NCBI GenBank assembly: GCA_030066475.1
Contig: JASJBO010000224.1
Span: 1 to 11,016, forward strand
Source of the DNA: Myxococcota bacterium
Lineage (GTDB): Bacteria > Myxococcota_A > UBA9160 > PR03
Length of the DNA stretch: 11,016 nt
Reading direction: 5' to 3'
Part shown: piece after piece, positions 1 through 6,797 of the stretch
How the letters are laid out: the number at the start of each line of letters is the position of its first letter
Numbering within the stretch: the first letter of the stretch is position 1
Program-made: the position numbers and the translations under genes
Notes under the pieces: model-generated
What the model was told of the DNA's origin: nothing
Databases searched by the model: none
What the model saw: only the letters and a program-made list of their open reading frames with translations

Positions 1-824
1 CGCGGCACGTTGCCCTCGAAGCCGCCGCCCGTGATGTGGACGATGCCCTTGATGTCGAAGTCGCGGATCAGGTTGAGGATCGGCTTGACGTAGATGCGGG
101 TGGGAGCGAGCAGCGCGCTCGCCAGCGTGCCGTTGAGCTCGTCGATCTCGCCGCGCAGCTCGAAGCGGCCGGCCCGGACGCCCTCGTCGACGATCTGCCG
201 GACCAGCGAGAACCCGTTGCTGTGGACGCCGCCCGATCCGATCCCGATCAGCTGGTCGCCCTCGCTGATCGTCGAGCCGTCGATCAGGCGGTCGCGCTCG
301 ACCACCCCGACGCCGAAGCCCACCAGCTCGATCTCGCCCTCGGCCTGCATCCCGGGCATGCTGGCCGTCTCGCCGCCCAGCAGGGCGCAGCCGGCGCGCT
401 TGCAGCCCTCGGCCACCCCGCGCAGCGCCTCTTCCGCGACCTTGGTGTCGAGCCGGCCCATCGCGAGGTAGTCGAGGAACACGAGCGGCTCGGCGCCCTG
501 CACGACCAGGTCGTTGACCACCATCGCCACGCAGTCGATGCCGACCGTGTCGTAGCGGCCGAGCTCGGCGGCCAGCTTCAGCTTGGTGCCGACCCCGTCG
601 GCGCCGGCCACGAAGATCGGCTCCTTGTAGCGCTCCGGCGCCTTGAACAGGCCGGCGAAGCCGCCGATGCCGGAGAGCACCTCGGGCCGGAAGGTGGTGC
701 GCGCGATCTGGCCGATCTCGCGCACGAAGCCCTCGTCGTGGTCGAGGTCCACGCCGGCGCGCGCGTAGCTCGGGGCGCTCGGCCCGCGTTCCGATCGCTC
801 GGGTCGTTTGGGAGATCTGGGCAC
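1..824 (-). CDS. purM: Phosphoribosylformylglycinamidine cyclo-ligase (AIR synthase), 3' end cut off by the window
   Basis: PurM catalyses the ATP-dependent closure of FGAM to aminoimidazole ribotide, the fifth step of de novo purine synthesis, as a cytoplasmic homodimer. The reverse strand reads continuously from a GTG at 824 to the left edge, about 274 of the usual ~345 residues. Family hallmarks appear in order: AGVDLD near the N-terminus, GADGVGTK (about residues 74-81), VNDLVVQGAEPL followed by FLDY, LLGGETASMPGM, VGFGVGVVERD, GVHSNGFSLVR, LLAPTRIYVK and, at the edge, HITGGGFEGNVPR. The C-terminal part of the ATP-binding fold is missing only because the window ends. GTG 824 is the start that gives a short basic leader before the conserved SYARAGVD segment; a TTG at 842 is possible, and no clear Shine-Dalgarno helps choose. 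The gene is divergent from the glycosyltransferase, with 80 bp between starts. Family identity is certain; the exact start is not. Confidence 0.97.
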   Translation of the reverse strand, partial: MPRSPKRPERSERGPSAPSYARAGVDLDHDEGFVREIGQIARTTFRPEVLSGIGGFAGLFKAPERYKEPIFVAGADGVGTKLKLAAELGRYDTVGIDCVAMVVNDLVVQGAEPLVFLDYLAMGRLDTKVAEEALRGVAEGCKRAGCALLGGETASMPGMQAEGEIELVGFGVGVVERDRLIDGSTISEGDQLIGIGSGGVHSNGFSLVRQIVDEGVRAGRFELRGEIDELNGTLASALLAPTRIYVKPILNLIRDFDIKGIVHITGGGFEGNVP

Positions 825-894
825 GCGGCATGGATAGGACAAGCCTGCGGGCCGCCGCAATCCGGCCCCGGCCTGCCCCCCGCGGGTGCATGCT

Positions 895-898
895 AGGA
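895..898 (+). promoter_or_regulatory. Ribosome binding site of the glycosyltransferase
   Basis: AGGA six bases before ATG 905. It decides the start against two upstream in-frame ATGs at 830 and 890, neither of which has a comparable purine-rich site. Confidence 0.6.
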
Positions 899-904
899 TG
901 CGAA

Positions 905-1636
905 ATGCGGATCGCCGTGGTGATCCCCGCGCTCGACGAGGCGGAGCGGATCGGCGCTGCCGTCGACAGCGCGCGGGGCCTCGAGCCCGGCGGGCCGCGC
1001 GTCGCGCCCGCGGAGGCCTCGGCCGAGGAGGCCGCGAGTGGGGCTGAGCTGGAAGTCGTGGTGGTCGATGGAGGCAGCCGGGATCGGACCGCCGAGCTCG
1101 CCCGCGCCGCTGGCGCGCGGGTTGTGCCGAGCGCGGCGGGTCGCGCGCGCCAGCTCGAGGCGGGCTGGCGGGCGACGGGCGCCGAGGTGGTCCTCTTCCT
1201 CCACGCCGACTCGCGGCTGCCGCGCGGCTGGGCGCCGGCCGTGCGCGAGGTGATGGACGACCCGCGGGTGGCGGGCGGCGCCTTCGATTTCGGTCTGGAC
1301 GCGTCCTCGCCCGGGCTGCGCGTGGTGGAGTGGGGTGCCCGCCTGCGGACGCGCTGGCTGCGGCTTCCGTACGGCGACCAGGCGCTGTTCGCGCGGCGCG
1401 CGGTGCTCGAGGCGATCGGCGGGATCGCGCCGGTGCCGATCATGGAGGATCTGGACCTGGTGTGGGCGCTGCGTCGATGCGGCCGCCTGGCGTTGCTGCC
1501 GCTGCCGGTGGTCACCTCGGCCCGGCGCTACCGGGCGCGCGGCACCTGGCGCACCTGGTGGCGCAACGCCGTGGCGCTCGGCGCCTGGCGGCTCGGGATC
1601 GACCGCGAGCGCGTTGCCGCGTGGTACCGGCGATGA
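905..1636 (+). CDS. Family 2-type glycosyltransferase, TIGR04283 group
   Basis: A 243-residue GT-A fold glycosyltransferase without membrane segments. Visible motifs: VVIPALDEAERI (residues 5-16, nucleotide-binding strand), VVVVDGGSRDRT (51-62), FLHADSRLP (98-106, the metal-binding DxD equivalent), PYGDQALF (155-162) and IMEDLDL (179-184, candidate catalytic acidic cluster). The GDQ and MED signatures match the TIGR04283 group. That group is named after an arsenosugar-biosynthesis association, but many members have no proven substrate and no arsenic gene is visible here. ATG 905 is chosen because AGGA (895-898) lies 6 nt upstream and it begins directly at the first strand; ATGs at 830 and 890 in the same frame would add an unconserved tail. 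An Ala/Glu/Pro-rich stretch at about residues 28-47 sits between the first helix and the DGGS strand and looks like an inserted loop. The stop overlaps the next start by 4 bp (ATGA), indicating translational coupling with the exporter. The family is clear; the donor and acceptor are unknown. Confidence 0.9.
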   Translation: MRIAVVIPALDEAERIGAAVDSARGLEPGGPRVAPAEASAEEAASGAELEVVVVDGGSRDRTAELARAAGARVVPSAAGRARQLEAGWRATGAEVVLFLHADSRLPRGWAPAVREVMDDPRVAGGAFDFGLDASSPGLRVVEWGARLRTRWLRLPYGDQALFARRAVLEAIGGIAPVPIMEDLDLVWALRRCGRLALLPLPVVTSARRYRARGTWRTWWRNAVALGAWRLGIDRERVAAWYRR

Positions 1637-3441
1637 GCGCGGCCGCGGCCAGCGCACCCGTCGCACCCGGATCCGGCGGCTCCTTCGGCCGCCTGCTGGG
1701 CTACCTCGTGCGCAACCGAGCGCGCTACGCGGTCGGCGCCGTGATCACGCTCGGCTACGCGGCCGCCTTCACCGCGGTGCCGCTGCTGGTGGGCTGGTGC
1801 ATCGCGGCCGTCGAGCAGGGCCTCGGGGGCGCCGAGATCGCGCGGCGCTGCGCGTGGCTGGCGGGGCTGACCGTCCTGCGCGGCGGACTGCGCTTCTTCT
1901 CGCGCACCTCGATCTTCAACACCGCCCGCGAGATCGAGTACGAGATCCGCAACGACCTGTTCGCCCACCTGCAGCGCCTGCCGCAGTCGTTCTTCCAGCA
2001 GTGGCGGACCGGCGACCTGATGAGCCGCTGCGTGAACGACCTGAACTCGGTGCGCCTGATGCTGGGACCGGGCGTGCTGTCGGTGGTGCAGACCCCGGTC
2101 CTGTACCTGCTGGTGATCGGCGCCATGTTCTCGCTGAATCCGCTGCTGGCGCTGCTGGTGCTGGTCCCGTACCCGGCCTTCGTGTTCATCGCGCGGGGCT
2201 TCGGGCGGTCGATGCACCGCACCAACGTCGCGGTGCAGGAGGGCCTGGCGGCGCTCTCGAGCCAGCTCCAGGAGACGGTGTCGGGCGTCTCGGTGGTGAA
2301 GTCGTACGCGATGGAGCCAGTGGCGGAGCGCCGCTTCGCCCAGGCGAACGAGCACCTGTTCCACAGCCAGCTGCGCATGGTGCGCATCAACGGGGCGATG
2401 CCGGCGATCACGAGCCTGCTGCCCGCGTTCGCGATGTGGATCGTGCTCTGGGTGGGCGGCGGGCTGATCCAGGACGGGCGCATGGCGCTCTCCGACTTCT
2501 TCATCTTCGCGATGTACGTCTACGAGCTGACGTTCCCGACCTTCATCATGGGCTGGGTGTTCGCGCTGGTGCAGCGCGGGCGGGCGGCGATGGGCCGCAT
2601 CGACGAGGTGCTCTCGACCGAGCCTTCGATCGCGGACCGCGAGGACGCCGTGCCGCTCGACACGCTGCGCGGGGAGATCGAGTTCCGCGACCTGACGTTC
2701 CGCTACGACACGGGTCGCGAGCCGGCGCTGCGCGACGTGTCGCTGCACGTGCCCGCCGGCAGCGTGCTCGGCGTAGTGGGACCGATCGGCTCCGGCAAGA
2801 CCACCTTGGCGTCGCTGATCCCGCGGCTCCAGGAGGTGCCCGACGGCGTCCTGTTCCTCGACGGCGTCGACGTCAATCGCATCCCGCTGCGCGCGCTGCG
2901 GGCGCACATCGCGATGGTCCCGCAGGACGCCTTCCTGTTCTCGCTGACGGTCGCGGAGAACATCGGCTACGGCCTCGGCGAGGCGACGCCGGAGCAGATC
3001 CGCGAGGCGGCGGAGCGGGCTCAGCTCGCCAAGGACCTCGACGAGCTGCCGCAGGGCTACGGGACCGTGGTCGGCGAGCGCGGCGTGATGCTCTCGGGCG
3101 GACAGCGCCAGCGCGCCACGCTGGCGCGCGCGCTGGCGCTCCGGCCCAGCATCCTGATCCTCGACGACTCGCTCTCGAGCGTCGACGCCGAGACCGAGGC
3201 GGCGATCCGCGCGGGGCTGCGCGAGGTGTTCGCGGGCCGCACCGTGATCGTGATCTCGCACCGCGTGGCCAGCGTGCGCGACGCCGACCAGATCGTGGTG
3301 CTCGACGAGGGCCGTCTGGTCGAGCGGGGTCGCCATGCCGAGCTGGTGGCCGAGGGCGGGCTGTACGCGCGTCTGGCGCGCGAGCAGGAGCTCGAGGAGG
3401 AGTTGGAGCACGGTCTCGACGGCGCGGAGGCAACCCCTTGA
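1633..3441 (+). CDS. ABC exporter subunit with degenerate catalytic site (MdlA/TM287-like)
   Basis: A 602-residue half-transporter with an N-terminal six-helix exporter domain (about residues 20-310) followed by an ATPase domain (about 345-590). Motifs: Walker A GPIGSGKTT (383-391), Q-loop MVPQDAFLFS, signature LSGGQRQR (from 487), Walker B ending ILILDDSLSSVD with Asp512 where the catalytic glutamate normally stands, and H-loop VISHRVA with His543. In heterodimeric exporters such as TM287/288, BmrCD or MdlAB, one subunit has this Glu-to-Asp change and forms a slow or non-hydrolytic site while the partner keeps the Glu. The next gene shows the complementary pattern. The start overlaps the glycosyltransferase stop by 4 bp and lacks its own Shine-Dalgarno, so it is probably translated by reinitiation. 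The end overlaps the next gene by 4 bp. The likely location is the inner membrane. The substrate cannot be read from the sequence; drug, lipid or glycolipid export are all possible. Confidence 0.96.
   Translation: MSAAAASAPVAPGSGGSFGRLLGYLVRNRARYAVGAVITLGYAAAFTAVPLLVGWCIAAVEQGLGGAEIARRCAWLAGLTVLRGGLRFFSRTSIFNTAREIEYEIRNDLFAHLQRLPQSFFQQWRTGDLMSRCVNDLNSVRLMLGPGVLSVVQTPVLYLLVIGAMFSLNPLLALLVLVPYPAFVFIARGFGRSMHRTNVAVQEGLAALSSQLQETVSGVSVVKSYAMEPVAERRFAQANEHLFHSQLRMVRINGAMPAITSLLPAFAMWIVLWVGGGLIQDGRMALSDFFIFAMYVYELTFPTFIMGWVFALVQRGRAAMGRIDEVLSTEPSIADREDAVPLDTLRGEIEFRDLTFRYDTGREPALRDVSLHVPAGSVLGVVGPIGSGKTTLASLIPRLQEVPDGVLFLDGVDVNRIPLRALRAHIAMVPQDAFLFSLTVAENIGYGLGEATPEQIREAAERAQLAKDLDELPQGYGTVVGERGVMLSGGQRQRATLARALALRPSILILDDSLSSVDAETEAAIRAGLREVFAGRTVIVISHRVASVRDADQIVVLDEGRLVERGRHAELVAEGGLYARLAREQELEEELEHGLDGAEATP
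3426..3430 (+). promoter_or_regulatory. Shine-Dalgarno for the TTG-started second exporter gene
   Basis: A perfect GGAGG lies inside the end of the upstream exporter gene, 7 bases before TTG 3438. It supports the TTG as the true start. The next in-frame candidate, ATG 3498, would remove the conserved IYDRR segment. Confidence 0.75.
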
Positions 3442-5492
3442 GCTCCGAGCCGTTCCTCGAGGAAGAGGAGGACCTCGGCCGGATCTACGACCGCCGCATG
3501 ATCCGGCGCCTCTGGCACTACGTCGCGCCGTACCGGGGCCAGGTCATCGCGACGCTGCTGCTGGTGGTGCCGATGTTCGCGCTCGAGGCGGCGCCGGCCT
3601 GGATCATCAAGACGGGGCTCGACCGCGTGCTGGGGGACGGCGCCTCGGCCGTTGGTCCGGACTGGCTCCAGGCGCTGCTCGACGGACCGGGCGCGGTGCC
3701 CCCGCTCGCGTGGCTGGCCGGTCTGTACCTGCTCGTCATGGTGTCGAGCGCCGCCCTCCAGTTCCTGCACCTGCTGCTCATGTCCACGACCGGCTACTCC
3801 GCGATGCGCGATCTGCGCCGCGACACGTTCGCCCACCTCCAGCACCTGCACCTCGGCTTCTTCGACCGCTACCCGGTCGGACGTCTGGTGACCCGGGCCA
3901 CCAACGACGTCGAGAACGTGGCCGAGATGTTCTCGGCCGGCATCGTCGCCCTGGTCACCGACGTCCTCAAGATGTTGGGCTTCGCCACGATCCTGTTCCT
4001 GGTCGACTGGCGGCTCGCCGCCATGGCGTTTCTCGTGGTGCCGCTTCTCGCAGCCTGTGCCGTGGTGTTCCGCTGGCGGATGCGCGAGGCGTTCCGGCGC
4101 GTGCGGGTCCGCATCGCCCGCATCAACGCCACGATCCAGGAGAGCGTGACCGGCATGAAGGTGGTGCAGCTCTTCACGCGCGAGGCGCGCAACCTGCGCG
4201 ACTTCGACGCCATGAACGCCTCGCACCGCGATGCCTGGCTCCAGTCGATCCGCTACGACGCCGCCCTGTTCGCCGTGGTCGAGATCGCCGGCGGCATCAC
4301 GGTCGCCATCATCGTCGCCTACGGCTGGGGCATTGCCACGGCCGGCGTCCTGTACGTCTTCATCGACTGGATGCGCCGCTTCTTCATGCCCCTGCGCGAC
4401 CTCTCGGCCAAGTTCTCGGTCCTCCAGTCCGCCATGGCCAGCAGCGAACGCATCTTCCAGCTCCTCGACACCGCCCCCGCCATCGCGGACCGCGCGGACG
4501 CGACCCCGAGCTGCGCGCTCTCCGCGCCCCGCCGGCCTGCCAACGCGGACGACGCACCCGAGGCCGCCCGCGCAAGCGCCGCCGGTTCCCCCGGCGGCGC
4601 GCGCAGCGAGCCGCAGGCGAGCGAAGTCCACCAGGCCGCCAGCGAGCCGGCACCCAGGCGCTACGCCGGCACCCCCGCAAGCGCCGCCGGTTCCCCCGGC
4701 GGCGCGCGCAGCGAGCCGCAGGCGAGCGAAGTCAGCAAGGTCTCGTTCGAGAACGTCTGGTTCGCCTACCAGGGCGAGGACTGGATCCTGCGCGACCTGT
4801 CCTTCCGCGTGGCGCCGGGCGAGCGCGTGGCGCTGGTGGGCGCGACCGGCGCGGGCAAGACCACCGTGATCAAGCTGCTGACGCGCCTCTACGAGGTCAC
4901 GCGCGGCCGCATCCTGCTCGACGGCGTCGACCTGCGCGAGCTGCCGCAGCGCGAGCTGCGCCGGCGCGTGGCGATGGTGCTCCAGGACGTGTTCCTGTTC
5001 AGCGGCACGGTGGCGTCGAACATCGGTCTCGAGCGCGCCGACATCGGCGCCGGGCAGATCGAGCGCGCCGCGCGCGCGGTCGAGGCGCACCGCTTCATCG
5101 AGCGACTGCCGCAGGGCTACGACACGGTGCTGCGCGAGCGGGGCAGCGACCTGTCGGCGGGCCAGCGACAGCTGCTGTCTTTCGCGCGCGCGCTGGCCCA
5201 CCGTCCCGACGTGCTCGTTCTCGACGAGGCCACCAGCTCCGTCGATCCCGAGACCGAGCTGCTGCTCCAGCAGGGCATTCACACCCTGATGGAGCAGCGC
5301 ACCGCGATCGTGGTCGCCCACCGGCTCTCCACGATCCAGGACGTCGACCGCATCCACGTGCTCCACCGCGGGCACCTGGTCGAGTCGGGACGCCACGACG
5401 AGCTGATCGCCCACGGCGGCGTCTACCACCGCCTGTACCGCCTGCAGTTCGAGCTTGGGCAGGAGAGCGCGGGCCCTCACGCCGTCGTCTGA
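3438..5492 (+). CDS. ABC exporter subunit with canonical catalytic site and a repeat-derived interdomain insertion (MdlB/TM288-like)
   Basis: A 684-residue half-transporter, longer than the usual 580-620. The transmembrane domain covers about residues 20-345 and the ATPase domain about 435-670. Motifs: Walker A GATGAGKTT (468-476), Q-loop MVLQDVFLFSGT, signature LSAGQRQLL (from 572), Walker B VLVLDEATSSVD with catalytic Glu597, and H-loop VVAHRLST with His628. The non-standard LSAGQ signature would pair with the Asp-containing Walker B of the upstream subunit, which is the asymmetry known from heterodimeric exporters. Between the domains, residues about 365-432 are encoded by a palindromic repeat composite (4531-4733). 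It reads as low-complexity peptide containing two identical 19-residue copies spaced 35 codons apart (for example GGARSEPQASEV). All motifs and the frame are intact, so this is probably a working protein with a tolerated linker insertion and not a pseudogene. Translation starts at TTG 3438, overlapping the previous stop (TTGA), with GGAGG 7 nt upstream. Confidence 0.96.
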   Translation: MSSEPFLEEEEDLGRIYDRRMIRRLWHYVAPYRGQVIATLLLVVPMFALEAAPAWIIKTGLDRVLGDGASAVGPDWLQALLDGPGAVPPLAWLAGLYLLVMVSSAALQFLHLLLMSTTGYSAMRDLRRDTFAHLQHLHLGFFDRYPVGRLVTRATNDVENVAEMFSAGIVALVTDVLKMLGFATILFLVDWRLAAMAFLVVPLLAACAVVFRWRMREAFRRVRVRIARINATIQESVTGMKVVQLFTREARNLRDFDAMNASHRDAWLQSIRYDAALFAVVEIAGGITVAIIVAYGWGIATAGVLYVFIDWMRRFFMPLRDLSAKFSVLQSAMASSERIFQLLDTAPAIADRADATPSCALSAPRRPANADDAPEAARASAAGSPGGARSEPQASEVHQAASEPAPRRYAGTPASAAGSPGGARSEPQASEVSKVSFENVWFAYQGEDWILRDLSFRVAPGERVALVGATGAGKTTVIKLLTRLYEVTRGRILLDGVDLRELPQRELRRRVAMVLQDVFLFSGTVASNIGLERADIGAGQIERAARAVEAHRFIERLPQGYDTVLRERGSDLSAGQRQLLSFARALAHRPDVLVLDEATSSVDPETELLLQQGIHTLMEQRTAIVVAHRLSTIQDVDRIHVLHRGHLVESGRHDELIAHGGVYHRLYRLQFELGQESAGPHAVV
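4571..4628 (+). repeat. Repeat unit A (58 bp)
   Basis: The unit begins CGCAAG and ends GAAGTC. Hairpin 1 has a perfect 10-bp stem, GCGCCGCCGG and its complement, around a TTCCC loop. Hairpin 2 is GCGAGCC-GCA-GGCGAGC (4606-4622), with a tandem G.A mismatch and a GCA triloop. It is identical to unit B over all 58 bases. Confidence 0.9.
4676..4733 (+). repeat. Repeat unit B (58 bp)
   Basis: Exact copy of unit A, 105 bp (35 codons) downstream in the same reading frame. It is followed directly by the conserved VSFENVWFAYQG start of the ATPase domain. Confidence 0.9.
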
Positions 5493-5575
5493 GCCCGGCC
5501 CTTTCCCGTCGGCTCGATCCACGCGCCTCGCTGGCAGCACAGGCATGTCCCGGGGGGCTGCGCGCTGACTGCCGG

Positions 5576-5638
5576 TCATTGACACTCGATCTCATTCGCA
5601 TACAATCGAAACCGGTTTTGATATGAATGAAGTCATTC
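5576..5638 (+). promoter_or_regulatory. Candidate operator: TCATT repeats and a perfect palindrome around the promoter and start codon
   Basis: TCATT occurs three times in direct orientation, at 5576, 5592 and 5633; the last two extend to TCATTCG and are 41 bp apart, close to four helical turns. A perfect inverted repeat GAATGA-AG-TCATTC covers 5625-5638, just after the start codon, and TGAC-TGCCG-GTCA (5566-5578) overlaps the upstream side. Small repeated half-sites over a promoter suit a ribbon-helix-helix regulator, and the first gene of this operon resembles one. Autoregulation is an inference. Confidence 0.4.
5579..5606 (+). promoter_or_regulatory. Sigma70-type promoter of the flotillin operon
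   Basis: A perfect -35 TTGACA (5579-5584), a 16-bp spacer and a -10 TACAAT (5601-5606, five of six consensus bases) lie in a locally AT-rich patch, which stands out in this GC-rich DNA. The predicted transcript start near 5613 leaves a leader of only about 10 nt before ATG 5623. Confidence 0.75.
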
Positions 5639-6192
5639 GTAAGCGATCTTCTCGGCCCTCTCCCTCGAAGCCCCGCCGGTCGATCCCCATGAGCGTGCGG
5701 GTCTCTCCCGACGACGCCGAGTTCATCGCGAGCGTCCAGATCGCCGGCGCCGAGACGCCGAGCGACAAGGTGCGCAGCCTGCTGGCCGAGGCGCGCCGGC
5801 GCAGCGAGGGCTTCCACGACTACTCCAGCTGCCTCGCCATGGTCCAGGAGATGCTGGCGCCCACTCACCAGCGGCTGCGCTCCGCCGAGCACCGCGAGCG
5901 GGTGCACTCGGAGCTGGTGCTCGAGCTCACGCAGTGGCTGCCCGAGGCGCTCGCCTTCGTGCTGACGGGCCTCGCCGACGGCAGCGAGGAGCGCGCCGAC
6001 CTCGAGGCCTTCGAGCAGGGTGTCGCGGAGCGGCTGTTCCGGCTGATCGAGAACGTGATCCGCATGAACGTCACGAAGGAGTGTCGCGGCTACGATCCCT
6101 CCGTCGTCGCGAAGCGCATGGGCTCCGTCGTGGAGCTGGTGGAGGTGATCCGCCGGCGCCAGTCGCCGGGCAACGAGGAGTTTCCGACATGA
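5623..6192 (+). CDS. Ribbon-helix-helix-like protein with a helical C-terminal domain, function unknown
   Basis: A 189-residue protein that I do not recognise as a named family. After a basic, Ser/Pro-rich N-terminus (residues 1-20), the segment 22-60 looks like a MetJ/Arc/CopG fold: a short strand MSVRVS (23-28), a first helix PDDAEFIASVQIAG, a turn, and a second helix beginning TPSDKVRSLL. In such proteins the paired strands enter the DNA major groove. The rest (61-189) is predicted helical, with Leu-rich and acidic stretches and no membrane segment. It begins about 10 nt after the predicted transcript start and has no Shine-Dalgarno, so it may be translated from a near-leaderless message. 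ATG 5689 is an alternative start that would keep the RHH-like part but lose the basic arm. Its stop overlaps the NfeD-like gene by 4 bp (ATGA), tying it to the flotillin operon. A local repressor or a flotillin accessory protein are both possible. Confidence 0.8.
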   Translation: MNEVIRKRSSRPSPSKPRRSIPMSVRVSPDDAEFIASVQIAGAETPSDKVRSLLAEARRRSEGFHDYSSCLAMVQEMLAPTHQRLRSAEHRERVHSELVLELTQWLPEALAFVLTGLADGSEERADLEAFEQGVAERLFRLIENVIRMNVTKECRGYDPSVVAKRMGSVVELVEVIRRRQSPGNEEFPT

Positions 6193-6797
6193 GCGAGTGG
6201 TGGTCGGGTCTGAGCCTCGAGCAGCAGATCTACTACGGGCTCGCGCTGACCGCGACCGTCGTGGTGGCTCTGCAGACGCTCCTCACCCTGCTCGGCGGCG
6301 ACACCGAGCTGGAGAGCGCCGGCGATGCCGACTTCGGTGGTCCCGAGGACCACCCCAGCGGCATCTCGGTGCTCTCGACCCGCACGGTGGCCGCCTTCTT
6401 CGTCGGCTTCGGATGGACCGGCGTGATCGCGTCCCGCCAGGGCGCCGGCGACCCGGCGCTGACCGCCATCGCGGCGTCCCTGATGGGCGTGCTGTTCGGC
6501 GGCGTCGTCTTCTTCCTGATGCGCTTCCTGTACTCGCTGCGCTACTCCGGCACGCTCGACTACCGCAACGCGATCGGCGAGGTCGGGACGGTCTACCTGC
6601 CGATTCCCGCCGCGATGGCGGGTCCCGGCCGCGTCCAGGTCCGGGTGCAGGGCCGGCTCAAGGTGATCCAGGCCCTCACGCACCACGTCCAACGCCTCGA
6701 AAACCGCGCCCGCGTACGCGTCGTGGAGCTGCTCGACGAGAACACCCTCGTCGTGGAGCCGCTCGACGCCGCGGCCGCAACCGGGGAGGATTCGTGA
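6189..6797 (+). CDS. NfeD-like (YuaF/YqiJ-type) membrane protein with OB-fold domain
   Basis: A 202-residue membrane protein with three likely transmembrane helices, at about residues 16-35, 64-81 and 91-111. The C-terminal soluble domain (about 125-195) has the NfeD OB-fold pattern: GEVGTVYLPIPA, GPGRVQVRVQGR and a final RVRVVELLDENTLVVEPL. Short NfeD proteins without the ClpP-like protease part are typically encoded next to flotillins (YuaF with FloT in Bacillus, YqiJ with YqiK in E. coli) and support flotillin microdomains or membrane fluidity. The arrangement here agrees: the gene overlaps the upstream gene by 4 bp and the flotillin start by 1 bp (TGATG). A Gly/Asp/Glu-rich loop (about 36-58) separates the first two helices. 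Assignment rests on topology, the OB-fold pattern and the neighbour; sequence conservation in this family is low. Confidence 0.85.
   Translation: MSEWWSGLSLEQQIYYGLALTATVVVALQTLLTLLGGDTELESAGDADFGGPEDHPSGISVLSTRTVAAFFVGFGWTGVIASRQGAGDPALTAIAASLMGVLFGGVVFFLMRFLYSLRYSGTLDYRNAIGEVGTVYLPIPAAMAGPGRVQVRVQGRLKVIQALTHHVQRLENRARVRVVELLDENTLVVEPLDAAAATGEDS
6785..6790 (+). promoter_or_regulatory. Ribosome binding site of the flotillin gene
   Basis: GGAGGA inside the end of the NfeD-like gene, 6 bases before ATG 6797. It is the strongest Shine-Dalgarno of this operon, which suggests the flotillin is the most highly translated product. Confidence 0.75.

Larger units (their letters stand above)
4531..4733 (+). 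repeat. Palindromic repeat composite inserted in frame in the ABC exporter gene
   Basis: The composite starts at GCCGGCCTGCCA (4531) and contains two identical 58-bp units (4571-4628 and 4676-4733) separated by a 47-bp linker. The same order is found on the opposite strand at 8204-8393: leader, GGCCGCCCG, unit, linker with AGGCCGCC and GGCACCCCCG, unit. The two loci are therefore copies of one composite. Here it is read through in the exporter frame, exactly at the interdomain linker. Limits were set by where similarity to the other copy begins and ends; true insertion boundaries and any target duplication are unknown. Confidence 0.85.

Noticed and set aside
830..904. N-terminal extension of the glycosyltransferase from ATG 830
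   Set aside because: The added 25 residues are Arg/Pro-rich without conservation, overlap the likely purM promoter region, and lack a ribosome site, whereas ATG 905 has AGGA at good spacing.
1335..3437. Upstream extension of the second exporter frame across the first exporter gene
   Set aside because: The translation before 3438 is out-of-frame sequence of the first exporter gene. TTG 3438 has a perfect GGAGG and gives the expected N-terminus.
4571..4733. CRISPR-like direct repeats
   Set aside because: There are only two copies per locus, the units are palindromic and appear in both orientations at several loci, and they lie inside a coding gene. They are dispersed palindromic elements, not an array.
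3438..5492. Second exporter subunit as a pseudogene because of the repeat insertion
   Set aside because: The frame is continuous and all transmembrane and ATPase motifs before and after the insertion are intact.
5491..5515. Terminator after the exporter operon
   Set aside because: GAGCC and GGCTC can pair with a bulge, but the stem is weak and no T tract follows, so it is not listed as a feature.
3057..5585. Very long open frame on the minus strand opposite the exporter genes
   Set aside because: It lies antisense to two clearly conserved ABC genes and translates to Arg/His/Ala-rich low-complexity sequence. It is a product of high GC and third-position bias.
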